Shown here: positions 51,106-61,255 of the stretch, piece after piece
How the letters are laid out: each line of letters starts with the position of its first letter
Numbering within the stretch: the first letter of the stretch is position 1
Origin: Lachnospiraceae bacterium
Lineage (GTDB): Bacteria > Bacillota > Clostridia > Lachnospirales > Lachnospiraceae
DNA: 64,000 nt
Direction: 5' to 3'
Assembly (NCBI GenBank): GCA_017441825.1
Contig: JAFRVD010000003.1
Location: 1 to 64,000, forward strand
Program-made: the position numbers and the translations under genes
Notes under the pieces: model-generated
What the model was told of the DNA's origin: nothing
Seen by the model: the letters and a program-made list of their open reading frames with translations, nothing else
The model's database searches: none

Positions 51106-52566
51106 ATGGGGAAAGGCCGAGACTCTTTCCTTGACAAACAGGTGGTGCAAATCTATAATTTATTGGAAAAGTCTAAACTGCAGGAAGAAGGACCACACGT
51201 GGTATTTACAAATAAACAGCTGAAAAAACTGATCATTCCGCTCATTATCGAACAGTTCCTGGCCGTGCTGGTAGGAACGATGGACGTCATGATGGTCTCC
51301 CAGGTGGGCGAGCACGCGACCAGCGGCGTTTCCCTGATCGACCAGATGACGTTTCTGTTCGTGCAGGCGTTTGGCGCTTTATCAACCGGCGGCTCGATCA
51401 TCGCATCGAATTACATCGGCCAGAAGGACGAAAAAATGGCCAGCAAGTCTGCGGATCAGCTGCTGGTGTCCACTACGCTCATCGGCGCCATCATTATGCT
51501 CTTCTGCTTTATTGGCCGGGAATTCCTGGTAGACACGATCTACGGCTCCATTGATACGAACGTGCGCGACAGCGCGCTCATCTATTTCCTGATCACCTGT
51601 ATTTCCTACCCGTTCCTTGCGGCGTATTCCGGCGCGTCCGCTTTATGCCGCGCGATGGGCGATTCCCGCATCACGATGCGCGTGTCCATCATCGTAAACC
51701 TCGTGAACGTATCCGGCAACGCGCTGCTTATCATGGTTTTCAAGATGGGTACCGCAGGCGTCGCCATCCCGACGCTGGTCTCCCGTATTTTAGGCGCTGT
51801 GCTCATGTACTTTGTGGTGCGTGACAAAAGACGTCCCATCCATACATCCCTGTCGCGGAAGTTCCGCTTTGATTTCGGCATGATCCGGAGGATCCTGAAG
51901 GTCGGGATCCCGTCCGGCATCGATGGCTCCGTCTTCCAGATCGGCAAGCTCCTTGTGGCCAGCCTTATCTCTACACTCGGAACGGTGTCCATCGCAGCGA
52001 ACGCAGTCACAAATACCCTGTCCAGCATCGTGATCATCCCGGGCAGCGCCATGGGCCTTGCGCTGATCACCGTGGTCGGCCAGTGTATGGGCGCCGGCGA
52101 AGCGGACCAGGCCGTCATGTACACCAAAAAGATCATGAAATACGTACATTTGGCAGTCTTCGCAATGGGCGGCCTCATGGCGCTCGGATCGCCCCTCATC
52201 CTCCGGCTGTACAACCTGAGTGATGAGACTTATGAGATCGCGAAGTTCCTGATCATCAGCTACAGCGCCATTGCGTTCATCGACTGGCCGGAAAGCTTTG
52301 CGCTTCCGAACGCGCTCCGGGCCGGCGGCGATGCAACCTACGTCATGACGTACTCCATGATCTCCATGTGGGTCTTCCGCATAGGCTGCTCCTACCTCTT
52401 CGTGCTCGGCTTCAAGCTGGGCGTGTACGGCGTCTGGGCGGCGATGTACGTGGACTGGGTCTTCCGTGCCATCATGTACGTCACACGGTTCCGCAGCAGA
52501 AAGTGGATGAAGCTGCTGGTTAAGAAAGAATCACAGGACCGGGAGGTCTCACAAAACAACGCATAA
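51106..52566 (+). CDS. MATE family efflux transporter
   Basis: The 486-residue membrane protein has 12 predicted helices in two related halves, starting at FTNKQLKKLIIPLIIEQ (about 34-50). VGTMDVMMVSQVG is the typical first-helix region. MATE proteins export cationic drugs or toxic metabolites using Na+ or H+. The substrate is unknown. The start is uncertain: the ATG at 51106 abuts GGAGG with no spacer, while a GTG near 51199 (before VFTNKQ) has AAGAAGGA at good spacing. Confidence 0.88.
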   Translation: MGKGRDSFLDKQVVQIYNLLEKSKLQEEGPHVVFTNKQLKKLIIPLIIEQFLAVLVGTMDVMMVSQVGEHATSGVSLIDQMTFLFVQAFGALSTGGSIIASNYIGQKDEKMASKSADQLLVSTTLIGAIIMLFCFIGREFLVDTIYGSIDTNVRDSALIYFLITCISYPFLAAYSGASALCRAMGDSRITMRVSIIVNLVNVSGNALLIMVFKMGTAGVAIPTLVSRILGAVLMYFVVRDKRRPIHTSLSRKFRFDFGMIRRILKVGIPSGIDGSVFQIGKLLVASLISTLGTVSIAANAVTNTLSSIVIIPGSAMGLALITVVGQCMGAGEADQAVMYTKKIMKYVHLAVFAMGGLMALGSPLILRLYNLSDETYEIAKFLIISYSAIAFIDWPESFALPNALRAGGDATYVMTYSMISMWVFRIGCSYLFVLGFKLGVYGVWAAMYVDWVFRAIMYVTRFRSRKWMKLLVKKESQDREVSQNNA

Positions 52567-52578
52567 AAGGAGAAGCAC

Positions 52579-54876
52579 ATGATCCGACTGATCGATGAAG
52601 GTGTGTATTTAAAGAACGGTGCGCTCGTACCGGCAAAGGACGCTTCCGGGTGCGGGACACCCGCGGAAGGCGCAAAAAAGACGCTTTCCTACAGGATCCT
52701 TTCCGCACACAATAAGTCCGGGAATGACAGGAAGCTCAACATCCGCTTCGATGCCCTCACGTCCCACGACATCACCTACGTAGGCATCATCCAGACAGCC
52801 CGCGCGTCCGGACTTACGGAATTCCCGATGCCCTACGTCCTCACGAACTGCCACAATTCCCTGTGCGCAGTGGGCGGCACCATCAATGAAGACGACCACG
52901 TCTTCGGCCTCACCTGCGCGCAGAAATACGGCGGTATTTACGTTCCGCCGCACCTTGCGGTCATCCATCAGTACGCCCGTGAGATGCTCTCCGGCTGCGG
53001 CAGGATGGTCCTCGGCTCGGACTCCCACACGCGCTACGGTGCGCTCGGCACCATGGCCGTGGGTGAAGGCGGGCCGGAGCTCGTGAAGCAGCTTTTGAAC
53101 CAGACCTATGACATCAACATGCCGGACGTTGTGGCGGTGTACCTCCACGGAACGCCCCGGCCGGGCGTCGGGCCTCAGGACGTGGCCATCGCCCTGGTTG
53201 GCGCTGTTTTTGCGAACGGCTTTGTCAAGAATAAAGTGCTTGAATTTGTGGGCCCGGGCATCCGGAATCTGTCCCCGGATTTCCGGATCGGCATCGACGT
53301 CATGACCACGGAGACCACCTGTCTTTCGTCCATCTGGGAGACGGACGAAAAGGTCGAGGAGTTCTTTGAGATCCACGGCCGCCCGGAAGCGTATCAGGAG
53401 CTTCACCCGGAAGACGGCGCGTACTATTCGTCTGCGGTGGACATCGACCTGTCCCTTGTGGAGCCGATGATCGCGCTGCCCTTCCACCCGTCCAACGCGT
53501 ACAGTATCCGTGAACTTTACGAAAACCTCGACGATATCCTGCACGAGACCGAAGAGCGTGCGCGCGTGTCCTTCGGCGAAAAGGTACCGTTTACGCTGCG
53601 CGACAAAGTCCATAACGGAAAGCTTTACGTGGAGCAGGGCGTTATAGCCGGCTGCGCCGGCGGCGGATTTGAGAACCTGTGTGCGGCAGCGGACATCCTG
53701 GAAGGCAAGAGTATCGGCAGCGGAGAATTCTCGCTTTCGATCTACCCTGCGTCCCAGCCGGTCTACATCGAGCTCGTGAGAAACGGCAGCATCGCCCGGT
53801 TCATGGAGACCGGCGCGACAGTACGGACAGCTTTCTGCGGTCCGTGCTTCGGCGCGGGAGACGTGCCGTCAAACAACGGCCTTTCGATCCGGCACTCCAC
53901 CAGGAATTTCCCGAACCGCGAAGGCTCGAAGGTCCAGAATGGCCAGATCGCGTCCGTAGCGCTTATGGACGCGCGGTCCATCGCCGCAACGGCGGCCAAC
54001 GAAGGCGTGCTGACCGCAGCCACGGACCTCGATATTACGTATAAAAACCCGAAGTATTTCTTCGACAAAACCATTTACGAAAAGCGCGTCTATGACGGCT
54101 GGGGCAGCCCGAAGCCGGAGACGGAGATCCGCCGCGGCCCGAACATTGTGGACTGGCCGGCCATGTCCCCGCTTTCCGAGAACCTTATCATGCGCGTGGT
54201 CTCCGAGATCCACGACCCCGTCACCACCACGGATGAGCTGATCCCCTCCGGAGAAACTTCGTCCTACCGTTCGAACCCGCTCGGACTCGCGGAATACACA
54301 CTTTCGAGGAAGGACCCCGCGTACGTGGGCCGCGCGAAGGAAGTGCGGACCCTGGAGGAGCTCCGCGCGAACCATGCGCTGGGCGACAAGGGTGATCCGT
54401 CCCTGCCGTGCCCCGGCGTGTCCGACAAGGAGTTCGGAAAGGCTGTTGCGGTCGTCCGCGCGGCGTACCCGCATGTGAACCACGACAACTTCCTGATCGG
54501 GAGCACCATTTACGCGATCAAGCCCGGCGATGGCTCCGCCCGCGAACAGGCGGCCTCCTGCCAGCGTGTCCTGGGCGGCATTGCGAACATCGCCCGCGAG
54601 TACGCCACCAAACGCTACCGCTCGAACCTGATCAACTGGGGCATGATCCCCTTCCGTTATGAAGGCGAAACGCTTCCGTTCAAGAACCTGGACTACATCT
54701 TTGTGCCAGACGTTAAGAAGGCAGTGCATGACGGTCTCCCGGAGGTTACGGCGTATGTGATCGACACAGAAGAGAGTAAGCTCGTACCGTTCACGCTGAA
54801 GCTCGATGAGATGACTGCGGAGGAAAAAGAGATCATCGAAAAGGGCTGCCTGATCAATTACAACCGACAGGAATAA
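52579..54876 (+). CDS. Aconitase-family hydratase
   Basis: The 765-residue protein has the aconitase fold, with the swivel domain at the C terminus (about 610-760). Cys359, Cys420 and Cys423 (GCAGGG and CGPC) match the spacing of the three Cys ligands of the 4Fe-4S cluster in LeuC-type enzymes. [15 protein letters not shown] (about 146-160) is the substrate-binding region. It is similar in layout to uncharacterised hydratases such as E. coli YbhJ rather than to housekeeping aconitase. The substrate is unknown. AAGGAG precedes the ATG, 12 bases after the MATE gene. Confidence 0.85.
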   Translation: MIRLIDEGVYLKNGALVPAKDASGCGTPAEGAKKTLSYRILSAHNKSGNDRKLNIRFDALTSHDITYVGIIQTARASGLTEFPMPYVLTNCHNSLCAVGGTINEDDHVFGLTCAQKYGGIYVPPHLAVIHQYAREMLSGCGRMVLGSDSHTRYGALGTMAVGEGGPELVKQLLNQTYDINMPDVVAVYLHGTPRPGVGPQDVAIALVGAVFANGFVKNKVLEFVGPGIRNLSPDFRIGIDVMTTETTCLSSIWETDEKVEEFFEIHGRPEAYQELHPEDGAYYSSAVDIDLSLVEPMIALPFHPSNAYSIRELYENLDDILHETEERARVSFGEKVPFTLRDKVHNGKLYVEQGVIAGCAGGGFENLCAAADILEGKSIGSGEFSLSIYPASQPVYIELVRNGSIARFMETGATVRTAFCGPCFGAGDVPSNNGLSIRHSTRNFPNREGSKVQNGQIASVALMDARSIAATAANEGVLTAATDLDITYKNPKYFFDKTIYEKRVYDGWGSPKPETEIRRGPNIVDWPAMSPLSENLIMRVVSEIHDPVTTTDELIPSGETSSYRSNPLGLAEYTLSRKDPAYVGRAKEVRTLEELRANHALGDKGDPSLPCPGVSDKEFGKAVAVVRAAYPHVNHDNFLIGSTIYAIKPGDGSAREQAASCQRVLGGIANIAREYATKRYRSNLINWGMIPFRYEGETLPFKNLDYIFVPDVKKAVHDGLPEVTAYVIDTEESKLVPFTLKLDEMTAEEKEIIEKGCLINYNRQE

Positions 54877-54916
54877 ATCAGCCCGAATCATACAAATTTG
54901 ATACAAAATTTTACGG

Positions 54917-54960
54917 CAGGTGCCGGTCTTTCCGTTTATCATGGACAAGGCCGGCACTTG
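54917..54960. repeat. Inverted repeat overlapping a promoter
   Basis: CAGGTGCCGGTCTT and AAGGCCGGCACTTG pair over 12 of 14 positions with a 16-base loop. The right arm touches the -35 box of the promoter at 54942. It could be an operator or the hydratase transcript end. No T run follows. Confidence 0.45.
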
Positions 54961-54971
54961 TGTGCTATAGT
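54942..54971 (+). promoter_or_regulatory. Promoter of the secreted-protein gene
   Basis: TGGACA (54942-54947) and TATAGT (54966-54971) are separated by 18 bases, giving an 85-base leader before the gene. Confidence 0.65.
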
Positions 54972-55056
54972 AAAAGCCGGCCGGGACCATACGGAAGTCC
55001 GCGGCCTGTCCGGAAAATATCCCGGACCCAGCAATAGTGATACAGGAGGAGTAATT

Positions 55057-56043
55057 ATGAAACTTACAAAGAAGCTTGCGGCTCTTTTTCTGGCACTCGT
55101 GATGATCCTTTCTCTGGGCGTCACCGTGTACGCGGAGGAAGACGTTGAAAAGGGTGAGGAAGACGAACAGGTCTTCATCGGGAACTGGAATTCCTGGGGC
55201 ATTACCTCGTTCGACCCCGATGCCTTTACGGAGCCTGAAGGGTTCTGGTTTTACAGCGATCCGGATCCGCTTCCGGGCCGGGACGACATGAAGCTTTATG
55301 AGAAATTCATGCTGGGCGATTTTGAGACCAACATGATCCTGAGCGTCCAGGAGGACAATGTATTTGAGCTTTTCGCGCTCAGCGACCTTTTCACCGGCAC
55401 CTGGGAAGACGACGGCGAAAAGTATATTCTTAAGTTCGACGATGACGAAGAAGAGGCGGAGTTCTTCCTGGAGTACCATGTGACCGGTAATCTGTACCTC
55501 AGTGACAGTGAGCGGACCTGGCAGTTCCAGCTTTCAAGCTCGTATGAATCTGCACGCGACGCATATGAGTGGGAGCAGCTCTGGGATGAAGAGACCGGCG
55601 TTTATACGACCGTTAACGAGAAGCTTGAAAAGAACATCACCCCGATGTCCGACGAACTGTTTGACGCGCTTTCCGAAATGGAGGAAGCAGACGTTGACGA
55701 GCTTTTCAAGGACAGGTACGAGTTTGAGATCCGTCCGTTCCTCGGCAAGTGGATCGCAACCGGTATCGAATTCCCCTACGGGAAGCTTACGATCGTGGAT
55801 GAGGACGGCAAGGAAGCGACGTTCTTCCAGGATTTCACACTGACTGTGGATTACACGAAATGGTCTTATTTCATGAATGTGGGATCAGAGTCGACCGGCT
55901 TCCTTTCCGTTCAGGATGAAAATAACGCAACCATTTCCTGGACTACACAGGACGGTACTGTGACGCTTGAGGATGACGTACTGACGCTCACGATTGGAGA
56001 CACTGTCTTCACCTACCAGCCTGCGGACTACTTTGAGAACTGA
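55057..56043 (+). CDS. Secreted acidic protein with duplicated lipocalin-like domain
   Basis: I do not recognise a named family. The 328-residue protein has a Sec signal peptide (MKLTKK, hydrophobic core to about 22, likely cut after VYA at 26). The mature part is very acidic and rich in aromatic residues. FIGNW (40-44) and FLGKW (228-232) begin two similar halves, each about 100 residues and beta-rich, as in lipocalin-like domains. There are no cysteines and no cell-wall anchor, so it may be released. AGGAGG precedes the ATG at 55057. Confidence 0.75.
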   Translation: MKLTKKLAALFLALVMILSLGVTVYAEEDVEKGEEDEQVFIGNWNSWGITSFDPDAFTEPEGFWFYSDPDPLPGRDDMKLYEKFMLGDFETNMILSVQEDNVFELFALSDLFTGTWEDDGEKYILKFDDDEEEAEFFLEYHVTGNLYLSDSERTWQFQLSSSYESARDAYEWEQLWDEETGVYTTVNEKLEKNITPMSDELFDALSEMEEADVDELFKDRYEFEIRPFLGKWIATGIEFPYGKLTIVDEDGKEATFFQDFTLTVDYTKWSYFMNVGSESTGFLSVQDENNATISWTTQDGTVTLEDDVLTLTIGDTVFTYQPADYFEN

Positions 56044-56076
56044 ACGTAATTAGTAAAGTCATGACAGGAGACGATT

Positions 56077-57072
56077 ATGATCAAGCGCCTGATCGACGCA
56101 TTAAAAGCTGAAGATCCCGGAGAGATCCGGATCGTGACCCATGACTTTCCTGACGCGGACGCGCTTTCGAGCGCGTTCGCGCTTCAGTATATCCTCCAGA
56201 GCGCCGGGCTTACGGCAGAGATCAATTACGGCGGGCTGATCGACCGGTCCGGGACGGAAAAGCTCGTGTCGATCCATAAGATACCCGCAAAGCCGTCTCC
56301 TGACGGAGGCGTATTCCCTCCGGACGATCTCCTGATCTTTGTGGACTGCCAGGGCCTGGGGACCAACGTAACTGCGTCCGGCGGACGGATTTTTGCGTGC
56401 ATCGACCATCACCCGACCTATCAGGAAAAGCCGGACTATGTATATGAGCAGATCGAGCAGACCGGCGCCTGCGCGACGCTTCTGACAGAGGCGATCCGGG
56501 AGATGGGCCTGCCGCTTCCGACGGATATCGCGACGAGCCTTCTTTACGGGCTTCAGATGGATACGAAGAATTTTACGCGTGAGGTGCAGGACAGGGACAT
56601 CGTCGCGTTCCGGACGCTGCACGCAGCGGCGGACCAGGAGAAGCTGAACTACCTTGAGATGAGCAAGCTGGAGATCGATGACCTCAAGGCCTTCGGCAGC
56701 GCCATCGAACACATGGAGGTGTTTGCGGACGTCGGCCTTACGATGGTGCCGTTTGAATGTCCGGACGGGCTGATCGGGGCGCTTGCGGATTTCATGCTGG
56801 GACTCGACGAGCTCGGGATCGCAGTCGTGTTTTCCTTAAGGGAGAGCAGTATCAAGCTGAGCGTGCGGACGATCCTGCCGTACGTGGATGCAGGAGAATA
56901 TACGCACAACGCGCTTCAGGGGATCGGCAGCGGCGGCGGGCATAAGATGTTTGCCGGCGGGTTCATTCCGAAGTCTTCTTACGAGGGGATACCGAAGGAA
57001 GAGCTCATGGAGTGGCTGAAGAACATTTTTATGAAGAAATACGGGAATTATCTCATGGAAGATTCGCAATAA
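56077..57072 (+). CDS. DHH-family phosphoesterase (NrnA-like)
   Basis: The 331-residue cytoplasmic protein has THDFPDADALSS (about 21-32), VDCQG and the family motif DHHPT (about 111-115). The DHHA1 domain ends with GSGGGHKMFAGG (near 287-298). Related enzymes degrade short oligoribonucleotides, pAp or cyclic dinucleotides, so the exact substrate is open. AGGAG precedes the ATG. Confidence 0.88.
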   Translation: MIKRLIDALKAEDPGEIRIVTHDFPDADALSSAFALQYILQSAGLTAEINYGGLIDRSGTEKLVSIHKIPAKPSPDGGVFPPDDLLIFVDCQGLGTNVTASGGRIFACIDHHPTYQEKPDYVYEQIEQTGACATLLTEAIREMGLPLPTDIATSLLYGLQMDTKNFTREVQDRDIVAFRTLHAAADQEKLNYLEMSKLEIDDLKAFGSAIEHMEVFADVGLTMVPFECPDGLIGALADFMLGLDELGIAVVFSLRESSIKLSVRTILPYVDAGEYTHNALQGIGSGGGHKMFAGGFIPKSSYEGIPKEELMEWLKNIFMKKYGNYLMEDSQ

Positions 57073-57094
57073 CGAATTCTCCTGAGAAACGTCA

Positions 57095-57123
57095 TTGTGT
57101 TTCCGGGGAGAGTCCGCTATACT
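57095..57123 (+). promoter_or_regulatory. Possible promoter of the sugar isomerase gene
   Basis: TTGTGT (57095-57100) and TATACT (57118-57123) are separated by 17 bases. A CCGGGG/CCCCGG hairpin (about 57152-57170) lies in the short leader. Confidence 0.5.
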
Positions 57124-57191
57124 GGAATCAGCAGAATTGAACAAGGAGCCGCCGGGGAGTGATGCCCCGGGGTGCCCGGAAGGAGAAGAGA

Positions 57192-57878
57192 ATGAAGAGA
57201 TCCGAGATCAATAAGGCATTGCACGAGCTGGAGGATATGTGCAAGGAGCAGAAGTGCTATCTTCCGAAGTTCCTTTCTTTTACGCCGGAGGAGTGGAAGA
57301 CCAAAGGGCATGAGTGGGACGAGGTCCGCGACTGTATGCTCGGCTGGGACATTACGGACTATGGGATGGGTGATTTCGATAAGATCGGCTTCTCCCTGAT
57401 CACGATCCGGAACGGGAACCGGCAGATGCCGGACAAGTACCCGAAGGTCTACGCGGAAAAGCTGCTGTACCTCAAGGAAGGTCAGTACGCCTGCAACCAT
57501 TTCCACTGGTACAAGACGGAGGATATCATCAACCGCGGCGGCGGAAACCTGCTGATCCGCGTATACAATTCGCTTCCGGATGAGGAGGTCGATAAGGAGT
57601 CTCCGGTCACGGTCCATTTGGACGGCGAGACGCGTGTGGTTCCTGCGGGCACATTAGTCAAACTGGAGCCCGGCGACAGCATCCACATCCAGCAGCGGCT
57701 GTACCACGACTTTGCCGTGGAGGAGGGCACGGGCGCCGTGCTCATTGGCGAGGTCAGCCAGTGCAACGATGACAACACGGACAACCGGTTCAACCCGCCG
57801 TGCGGCCGCTTCCCGGCCATTGACGAGGACGAGCCGCCGTACCGGCTTCTTTGCAACGAGTATCCGCCGGCACCGTAA
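57192..57878 (+). CDS. D-lyxose/D-mannose isomerase-like cupin protein
   Basis: The 228-residue protein matches the D-lyxose isomerase family (YdaE-like). The metal site motif NHFHWYKTEDI (about 101-111) gives two His, a Lys and a Glu ligand or catalytic residue. A later His in RLYHDFAVEEG completes the cupin site. Known members interconvert D-lyxose with D-xylulose and D-mannose with D-fructose. AAGGAG precedes the ATG at 57192. Mannose use would suit the GH2 mannosidase-like enzyme elsewhere in the window, but they are not linked. Confidence 0.85.
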   Translation: MKRSEINKALHELEDMCKEQKCYLPKFLSFTPEEWKTKGHEWDEVRDCMLGWDITDYGMGDFDKIGFSLITIRNGNRQMPDKYPKVYAEKLLYLKEGQYACNHFHWYKTEDIINRGGGNLLIRVYNSLPDEEVDKESPVTVHLDGETRVVPAGTLVKLEPGDSIHIQQRLYHDFAVEEGTGAVLIGEVSQCNDDNTDNRFNPPCGRFPAIDEDEPPYRLLCNEYPPAP

Positions 57879-57918
57879 GCGGGGGTCAGGCCGGCAATAG
57901 AGTCTGTATATCATATAG

Positions 57919-57951
57919 AATCAGCCAGGTGTTATTTACACCTGGCTGATT
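57919..57951. terminator. Bidirectional terminator between convergent genes
   Basis: A perfect 14-bp AATCAGCCAGGTGT/ACACCTGGCTGATT stem with a 5-base loop separates the isomerase gene from the DHHW gene. T runs on both sides are weak. Confidence 0.75.
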
Positions 57952-57975
57952 CTGTGTTATGCGCAATACAAGCGG

Positions 57976-59307
57976 TTACTGGATATTCGTCAGAACCACC
58001 TTCAGCGAGGTGTCCGCCGCCAGCGTATTCACATTGTAGAGGAACAGGACGTCGGTGAAGCTCTCGGCTTTCATCAGGACGTCGATGTCATCGTAGTAGT
58101 AGCGGGGGTCGAGGAGCACGATCCGCGCGAACTCCGTGAGCGCGAAGGGAATGAAGCTGTTCGCGTAAGAGTCCTTGATCACGAGGAGCGTGCGGTCCGT
58201 GTCCGCCGTGGTGTCGATCTCGATAAGCGGGTGGTTGCTCCCGAAGAAGACCGTGTAGGGGTCGTCGGACACGAGCGAATCGAGATCGTAGACCGAGGCG
58301 GTCTTCCGGAGCTCATCCGGGTAGTTCACCGTGTAGAGGAAGGTTGACGGCGCATTTTCCGGGAGGTAAATCGTGAGCTCGTCCGGAGGGTCGACCGTGA
58401 AGCCGCTCTTTCCGGTGAGCGACCCGCGGAAGCTGTTGGACGCGACGCCGCCGGAGAAGGTGACGTCGGAGTCGATCCCCATCACGGCTTTCGCGGTCGT
58501 ATACGCGAAGAGCGCGCCTTTGGTGGTCCAGTGATGGTCGGTGCGGTAGTAGAGGGAGGCGGGGTCATCGGCGGAACGGAAGGCTGCCCGTACGTCGATG
58601 GGCCGGATCCCCTCGGGAAGCGTCGCGAAAAGCCGCTCGATATACGCGTCCTGGCTCTCCGTCACGGCGTCTTTCGGGAGGAGGTCCTCCAGCATGGATA
58701 CCGCAGTGGGCGCGAGCAGGAAGTACATGGGCGTTTCCGGGTACCGCTCGGAAAAGGCGCGTACCGCATCCGTGGTCTCCGTGAAATTCTGTTCATCCGG
58801 TGTGTCAAAGCGCTCCGCCAACCCGCCGTTCGAAAGGAGATAGACGCCCTGGGATTCCCGCATGTTCATTACGCGGAAGAACGTCGTCTTCGCCTTCATC
58901 CAGAAGTCCCTCAAGGGGAACTGGTCTGCCGCGTAGTCCTCGATCTCGTCCATGAACCGGCCGCTCGCAAGCGAATCCAGCGTGAGCGAAGGCGGGCCGG
59001 TCAGCATCCTTTTTTCGGACGCGGAATAGGCTTTGTCCGGCAGGATCAGGTATGCTGCAGCCACGGCCAGAAGCGCCAGGATCAGCGCAAGCGCGGTGAG
59101 CCGGAAGATGAACCGGTACTCCGGCTTTTTCCAGGCGGGAACCCGCCTGGGCCGGGGATCCTCCGGGGGAGGTTCGTGCGGAGCAGCCTCAGTGACAACT
59201 GTCACCTGCGGAACAGTCTCCTGAATCGCCACCACCTCTTCAATTTTCTCCTGTACGGCGCCCTGCACCGGCTCTTCGGCCGCGGGGCGCTCTGTTTCGT
59301 TCGTCAA
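57976..59307 (-). CDS. DHHW-family membrane-anchored protein (AlgX/AlgJ-like)
   Basis: The 443-residue protein has a cytoplasmic N terminus rich in Glu/Pro, one membrane helix (about 70-92) and an extracytoplasmic SGNH-hydrolase-like domain. YRTDHHWTTKGAL (about 255-267) is the catalytic-type DHHW motif. A C-terminal ADTDRTLLVIKDSYANSF includes the DSY serine motif. It probably transfers or handles acyl groups on a surface polymer with the MBOAT protein encoded upstream. The start is TTG with AAGGAG six bases before. Confidence 0.85.
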   Translation of the reverse strand: MTNETERPAAEEPVQGAVQEKIEEVVAIQETVPQVTVVTEAAPHEPPPEDPRPRRVPAWKKPEYRFIFRLTALALILALLAVAAAYLILPDKAYSASEKRMLTGPPSLTLDSLASGRFMDEIEDYAADQFPLRDFWMKAKTTFFRVMNMRESQGVYLLSNGGLAERFDTPDEQNFTETTDAVRAFSERYPETPMYFLLAPTAVSMLEDLLPKDAVTESQDAYIERLFATLPEGIRPIDVRAAFRSADDPASLYYRTDHHWTTKGALFAYTTAKAVMGIDSDVTFSGGVASNSFRGSLTGKSGFTVDPPDELTIYLPENAPSTFLYTVNYPDELRKTASVYDLDSLVSDDPYTVFFGSNHPLIEIDTTADTDRTLLVIKDSYANSFIPFALTEFARIVLLDPRYYYDDIDVLMKAESFTDVLFLYNVNTLAADTSLKVVLTNIQ

Positions 59308-59327
59308 GAAAAACTCCTTTAAAATCG

Positions 59328-60710
59328 TCAGAACCTGAAATACAGGAACGGATTATAGTTCTGCGTCACGAGGAAGCTCACGGAAACAAACAGGAGCGCC
59401 AGCGTGAACAGGTACAAGAACGCCTGCAGATAGCCGTTCTTCATAAAGAACATCCGGACTCGCCTTACGAACGGAAGGCAGAAGATGACTTCCAGGACGA
59501 GGAGCGGAAGGTATGTGCGGAGGTAGTAGAGGCCATCGCCGTCATAGAGGCCGCGCGCCGCAAAGCCGAACATGGACGTGAGGCTCGTGACGACGCCCGT
59601 AAGCGAATCCGCGGAGAAGATCACCCAGCCGATGACAAGCATAAGCAGCGTCAGGACCCGCGTGATGAACCCGGGGACGCGGAGCTTCTGCCAGACGTAC
59701 TTGTCGAACAGAAGAAGCAGGCCGTAGTACAACCCCCAGATGACGAAGTTCCAGCTCGCGCCGTGCCAGAGGCCGGTCAGCGCCCACACCACAAGGATGT
59801 TCCGGACGTGCTTTGCCGCAGAGACCCGGTTGCCGCCTAACGGAATGTAGACGTACTCGCGGAACCAGGTACCGAGGGAGATGTGCCATCGGCGCCAGAA
59901 ATCCGTGACGCTCTTTGCGGCGTACGGGTCGCGGAAGTTCTCCATGAAGGAGAAGCCCAGCATCTGCCCGAGACCGATGGCCATGTCGGAATAGCCGGAA
60001 AAGTCGAAGTAGATCTGGAACGTGTACGCCAGCGCGCCTAACCAGGCGGTGAGGACGGAGACATCGGCGCCGGCTGCGTGCACCGTGTCAAACAGTGCGC
60101 CGATGAGGTTCGCGAGCAGCACCTTTTTCGCGAGGCCGAAGATGAACCGCATGGCCCCAAAGCCGAAGCGCTCCATTGAAAACGAACGGACCGAAAGCTG
60201 CCGTTCGATGTCCTCGTACCGGACGATGGGCCCGGCAATGAGCTGCGGGAACATCGTAATATAGCACGCGAAGGAGATCAGGTTCTTCTGTGCCCTGAAC
60301 TTCCCGCGGTAGAGGTCGATGATATAGGACAGCGCCTGGAACGTGTAGAAAGAGATGCCGATGGGCAGGGAGATCTTCCGGACCGGAAGCTGAAGGCCCG
60401 TGAGCGCGTTAATGTTCTCCAGAACGAAGCCGTAATACTTGAAGAAGCCCAGGATGAACAGGTTCAGGATGACAGTGAACACCAGGACGGCTTTCTTGCG
60501 GTGCCGCAGGCTGTCCATGAGCCGTCCCATCCCGTAGTTCAGGAGGATGCTGTAGAGCATCAGAATCACATAGACGGGCTCGCCCCAGGCGTAGAACACG
60601 AGGCTCATGAGAAGGAGCACGAGGTTCCGGCACCTTTTGGGGACGATGTAGTAAAGAAGCAGGGTAACCGGCAAGAACACGAAGAGGAAGGTCACACTTG
60701 AAAATACCAT
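59328..60710 (-). CDS. MBOAT-family membrane acyltransferase (AlgI/DltB-like)
   Basis: The 460-residue protein has about 11 predicted helices. The family regions are PIGISFYTFQALSYIIDLYRG (about 116-136), FPQLIAGPIVRY (about 154-165) and TGLWHGASWNFVIWG (about 315-329) with the catalytic His. It resembles AlgI, which passes acetyl groups across the membrane for polysaccharide O-acetylation. GGAG precedes the ATG. It lies between the DUF4358 and DHHW genes, the usual trio in Clostridia. Confidence 0.92.
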   Translation of the reverse strand: MVFSSVTFLFVFLPVTLLLYYIVPKRCRNLVLLLMSLVFYAWGEPVYVILMLYSILLNYGMGRLMDSLRHRKKAVLVFTVILNLFILGFFKYYGFVLENINALTGLQLPVRKISLPIGISFYTFQALSYIIDLYRGKFRAQKNLISFACYITMFPQLIAGPIVRYEDIERQLSVRSFSMERFGFGAMRFIFGLAKKVLLANLIGALFDTVHAAGADVSVLTAWLGALAYTFQIYFDFSGYSDMAIGLGQMLGFSFMENFRDPYAAKSVTDFWRRWHISLGTWFREYVYIPLGGNRVSAAKHVRNILVVWALTGLWHGASWNFVIWGLYYGLLLLFDKYVWQKLRVPGFITRVLTLLMLVIGWVIFSADSLTGVVTSLTSMFGFAARGLYDGDGLYYLRTYLPLLVLEVIFCLPFVRRVRMFFMKNGYLQAFLYLFTLALLFVSVSFLVTQNYNPFLYFRF

Positions 60711-60713
60711 GGC

Positions 60714-61190
60714 TTACTCCCCCCAGACCTGTTTTACGGCGGCGAGCCATTCGGACGCCTGTTCAGAGACAAACAGGCAGACGTAGGGGCCGGAGGAGTA
60801 GAGTTCGGCGTGATTGAGAAGCGCCGTCTGGTTCGTGCCATAGCCGTCAAAGGCCTTTTTCTGAGTGGCAAGACGCGCTTCACAGGCGCGGACGACCGTG
60901 TCCGTGTCCGCTTCGTTCACGCACTTCACGACCAGAAATTCATTGACGCTCATGGTGTTGTCCGGAATGTAGTAGAGGATCTCTTCATAGTCCGCGGCGT
61001 TCAGGCCGTAGGAACGCTTGAAGCGCATGTCGCCCGCGGGCTCCATGCCGTCCGTAGAGAAAGAGCCCGTAAGCGCGTCGTTCACCAAAGTGAGCGGTAC
61101 GTCCGCGGGGTCTTTTTTATAGAGAAGCAGGAACATGACGCCTGCCAGAAGCAGTACCGCCAGAAGTTCCGCAAGGATGATCTTATTCAC
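60714..61190 (-). CDS. DUF4358 protein
   Basis: The 158-residue protein has one N-terminal membrane helix (about 5-24) and a small extracytoplasmic domain. It matches DUF4358, a family found beside MBOAT and DHHW genes in Lachnospiraceae. The function is unknown. The start is GTG with GAGGAA upstream, 3 bases before the MBOAT gene. A TGCTATACT extended -10 box (61256-61264) on the minus strand may drive this three-gene operon. Confidence 0.82.
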   Translation of the reverse strand: MNKIILAELLAVLLLAGVMFLLLYKKDPADVPLTLVNDALTGSFSTDGMEPAGDMRFKRSYGLNAADYEEILYYIPDNTMSVNEFLVVKCVNEADTDTVVRACEARLATQKKAFDGYGTNQTALLNHAELYSSGPYVCLFVSEQASEWLAAVKQVWGE

Positions 61191-61255
61191 CGATTGTTCC
61201 TCTTTTATTCGATCCGTGCGCAGGAAACGTTAAATGCTTCCTGCACGTCCTACAT

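Noticed and set aside
52579..54876. Housekeeping aconitase (acnA/acn)
   Set aside because: The Cys ligand spacing fits, but the N-terminal sequence and layout are closer to uncharacterised YbhJ-type hydratases and no TCA genes are nearby.
53869..55479. 536-codon minus-strand frame
   Set aside because: It spans the end of the hydratase gene and the start of the secreted-protein gene antisense, with no motifs and no binding site.
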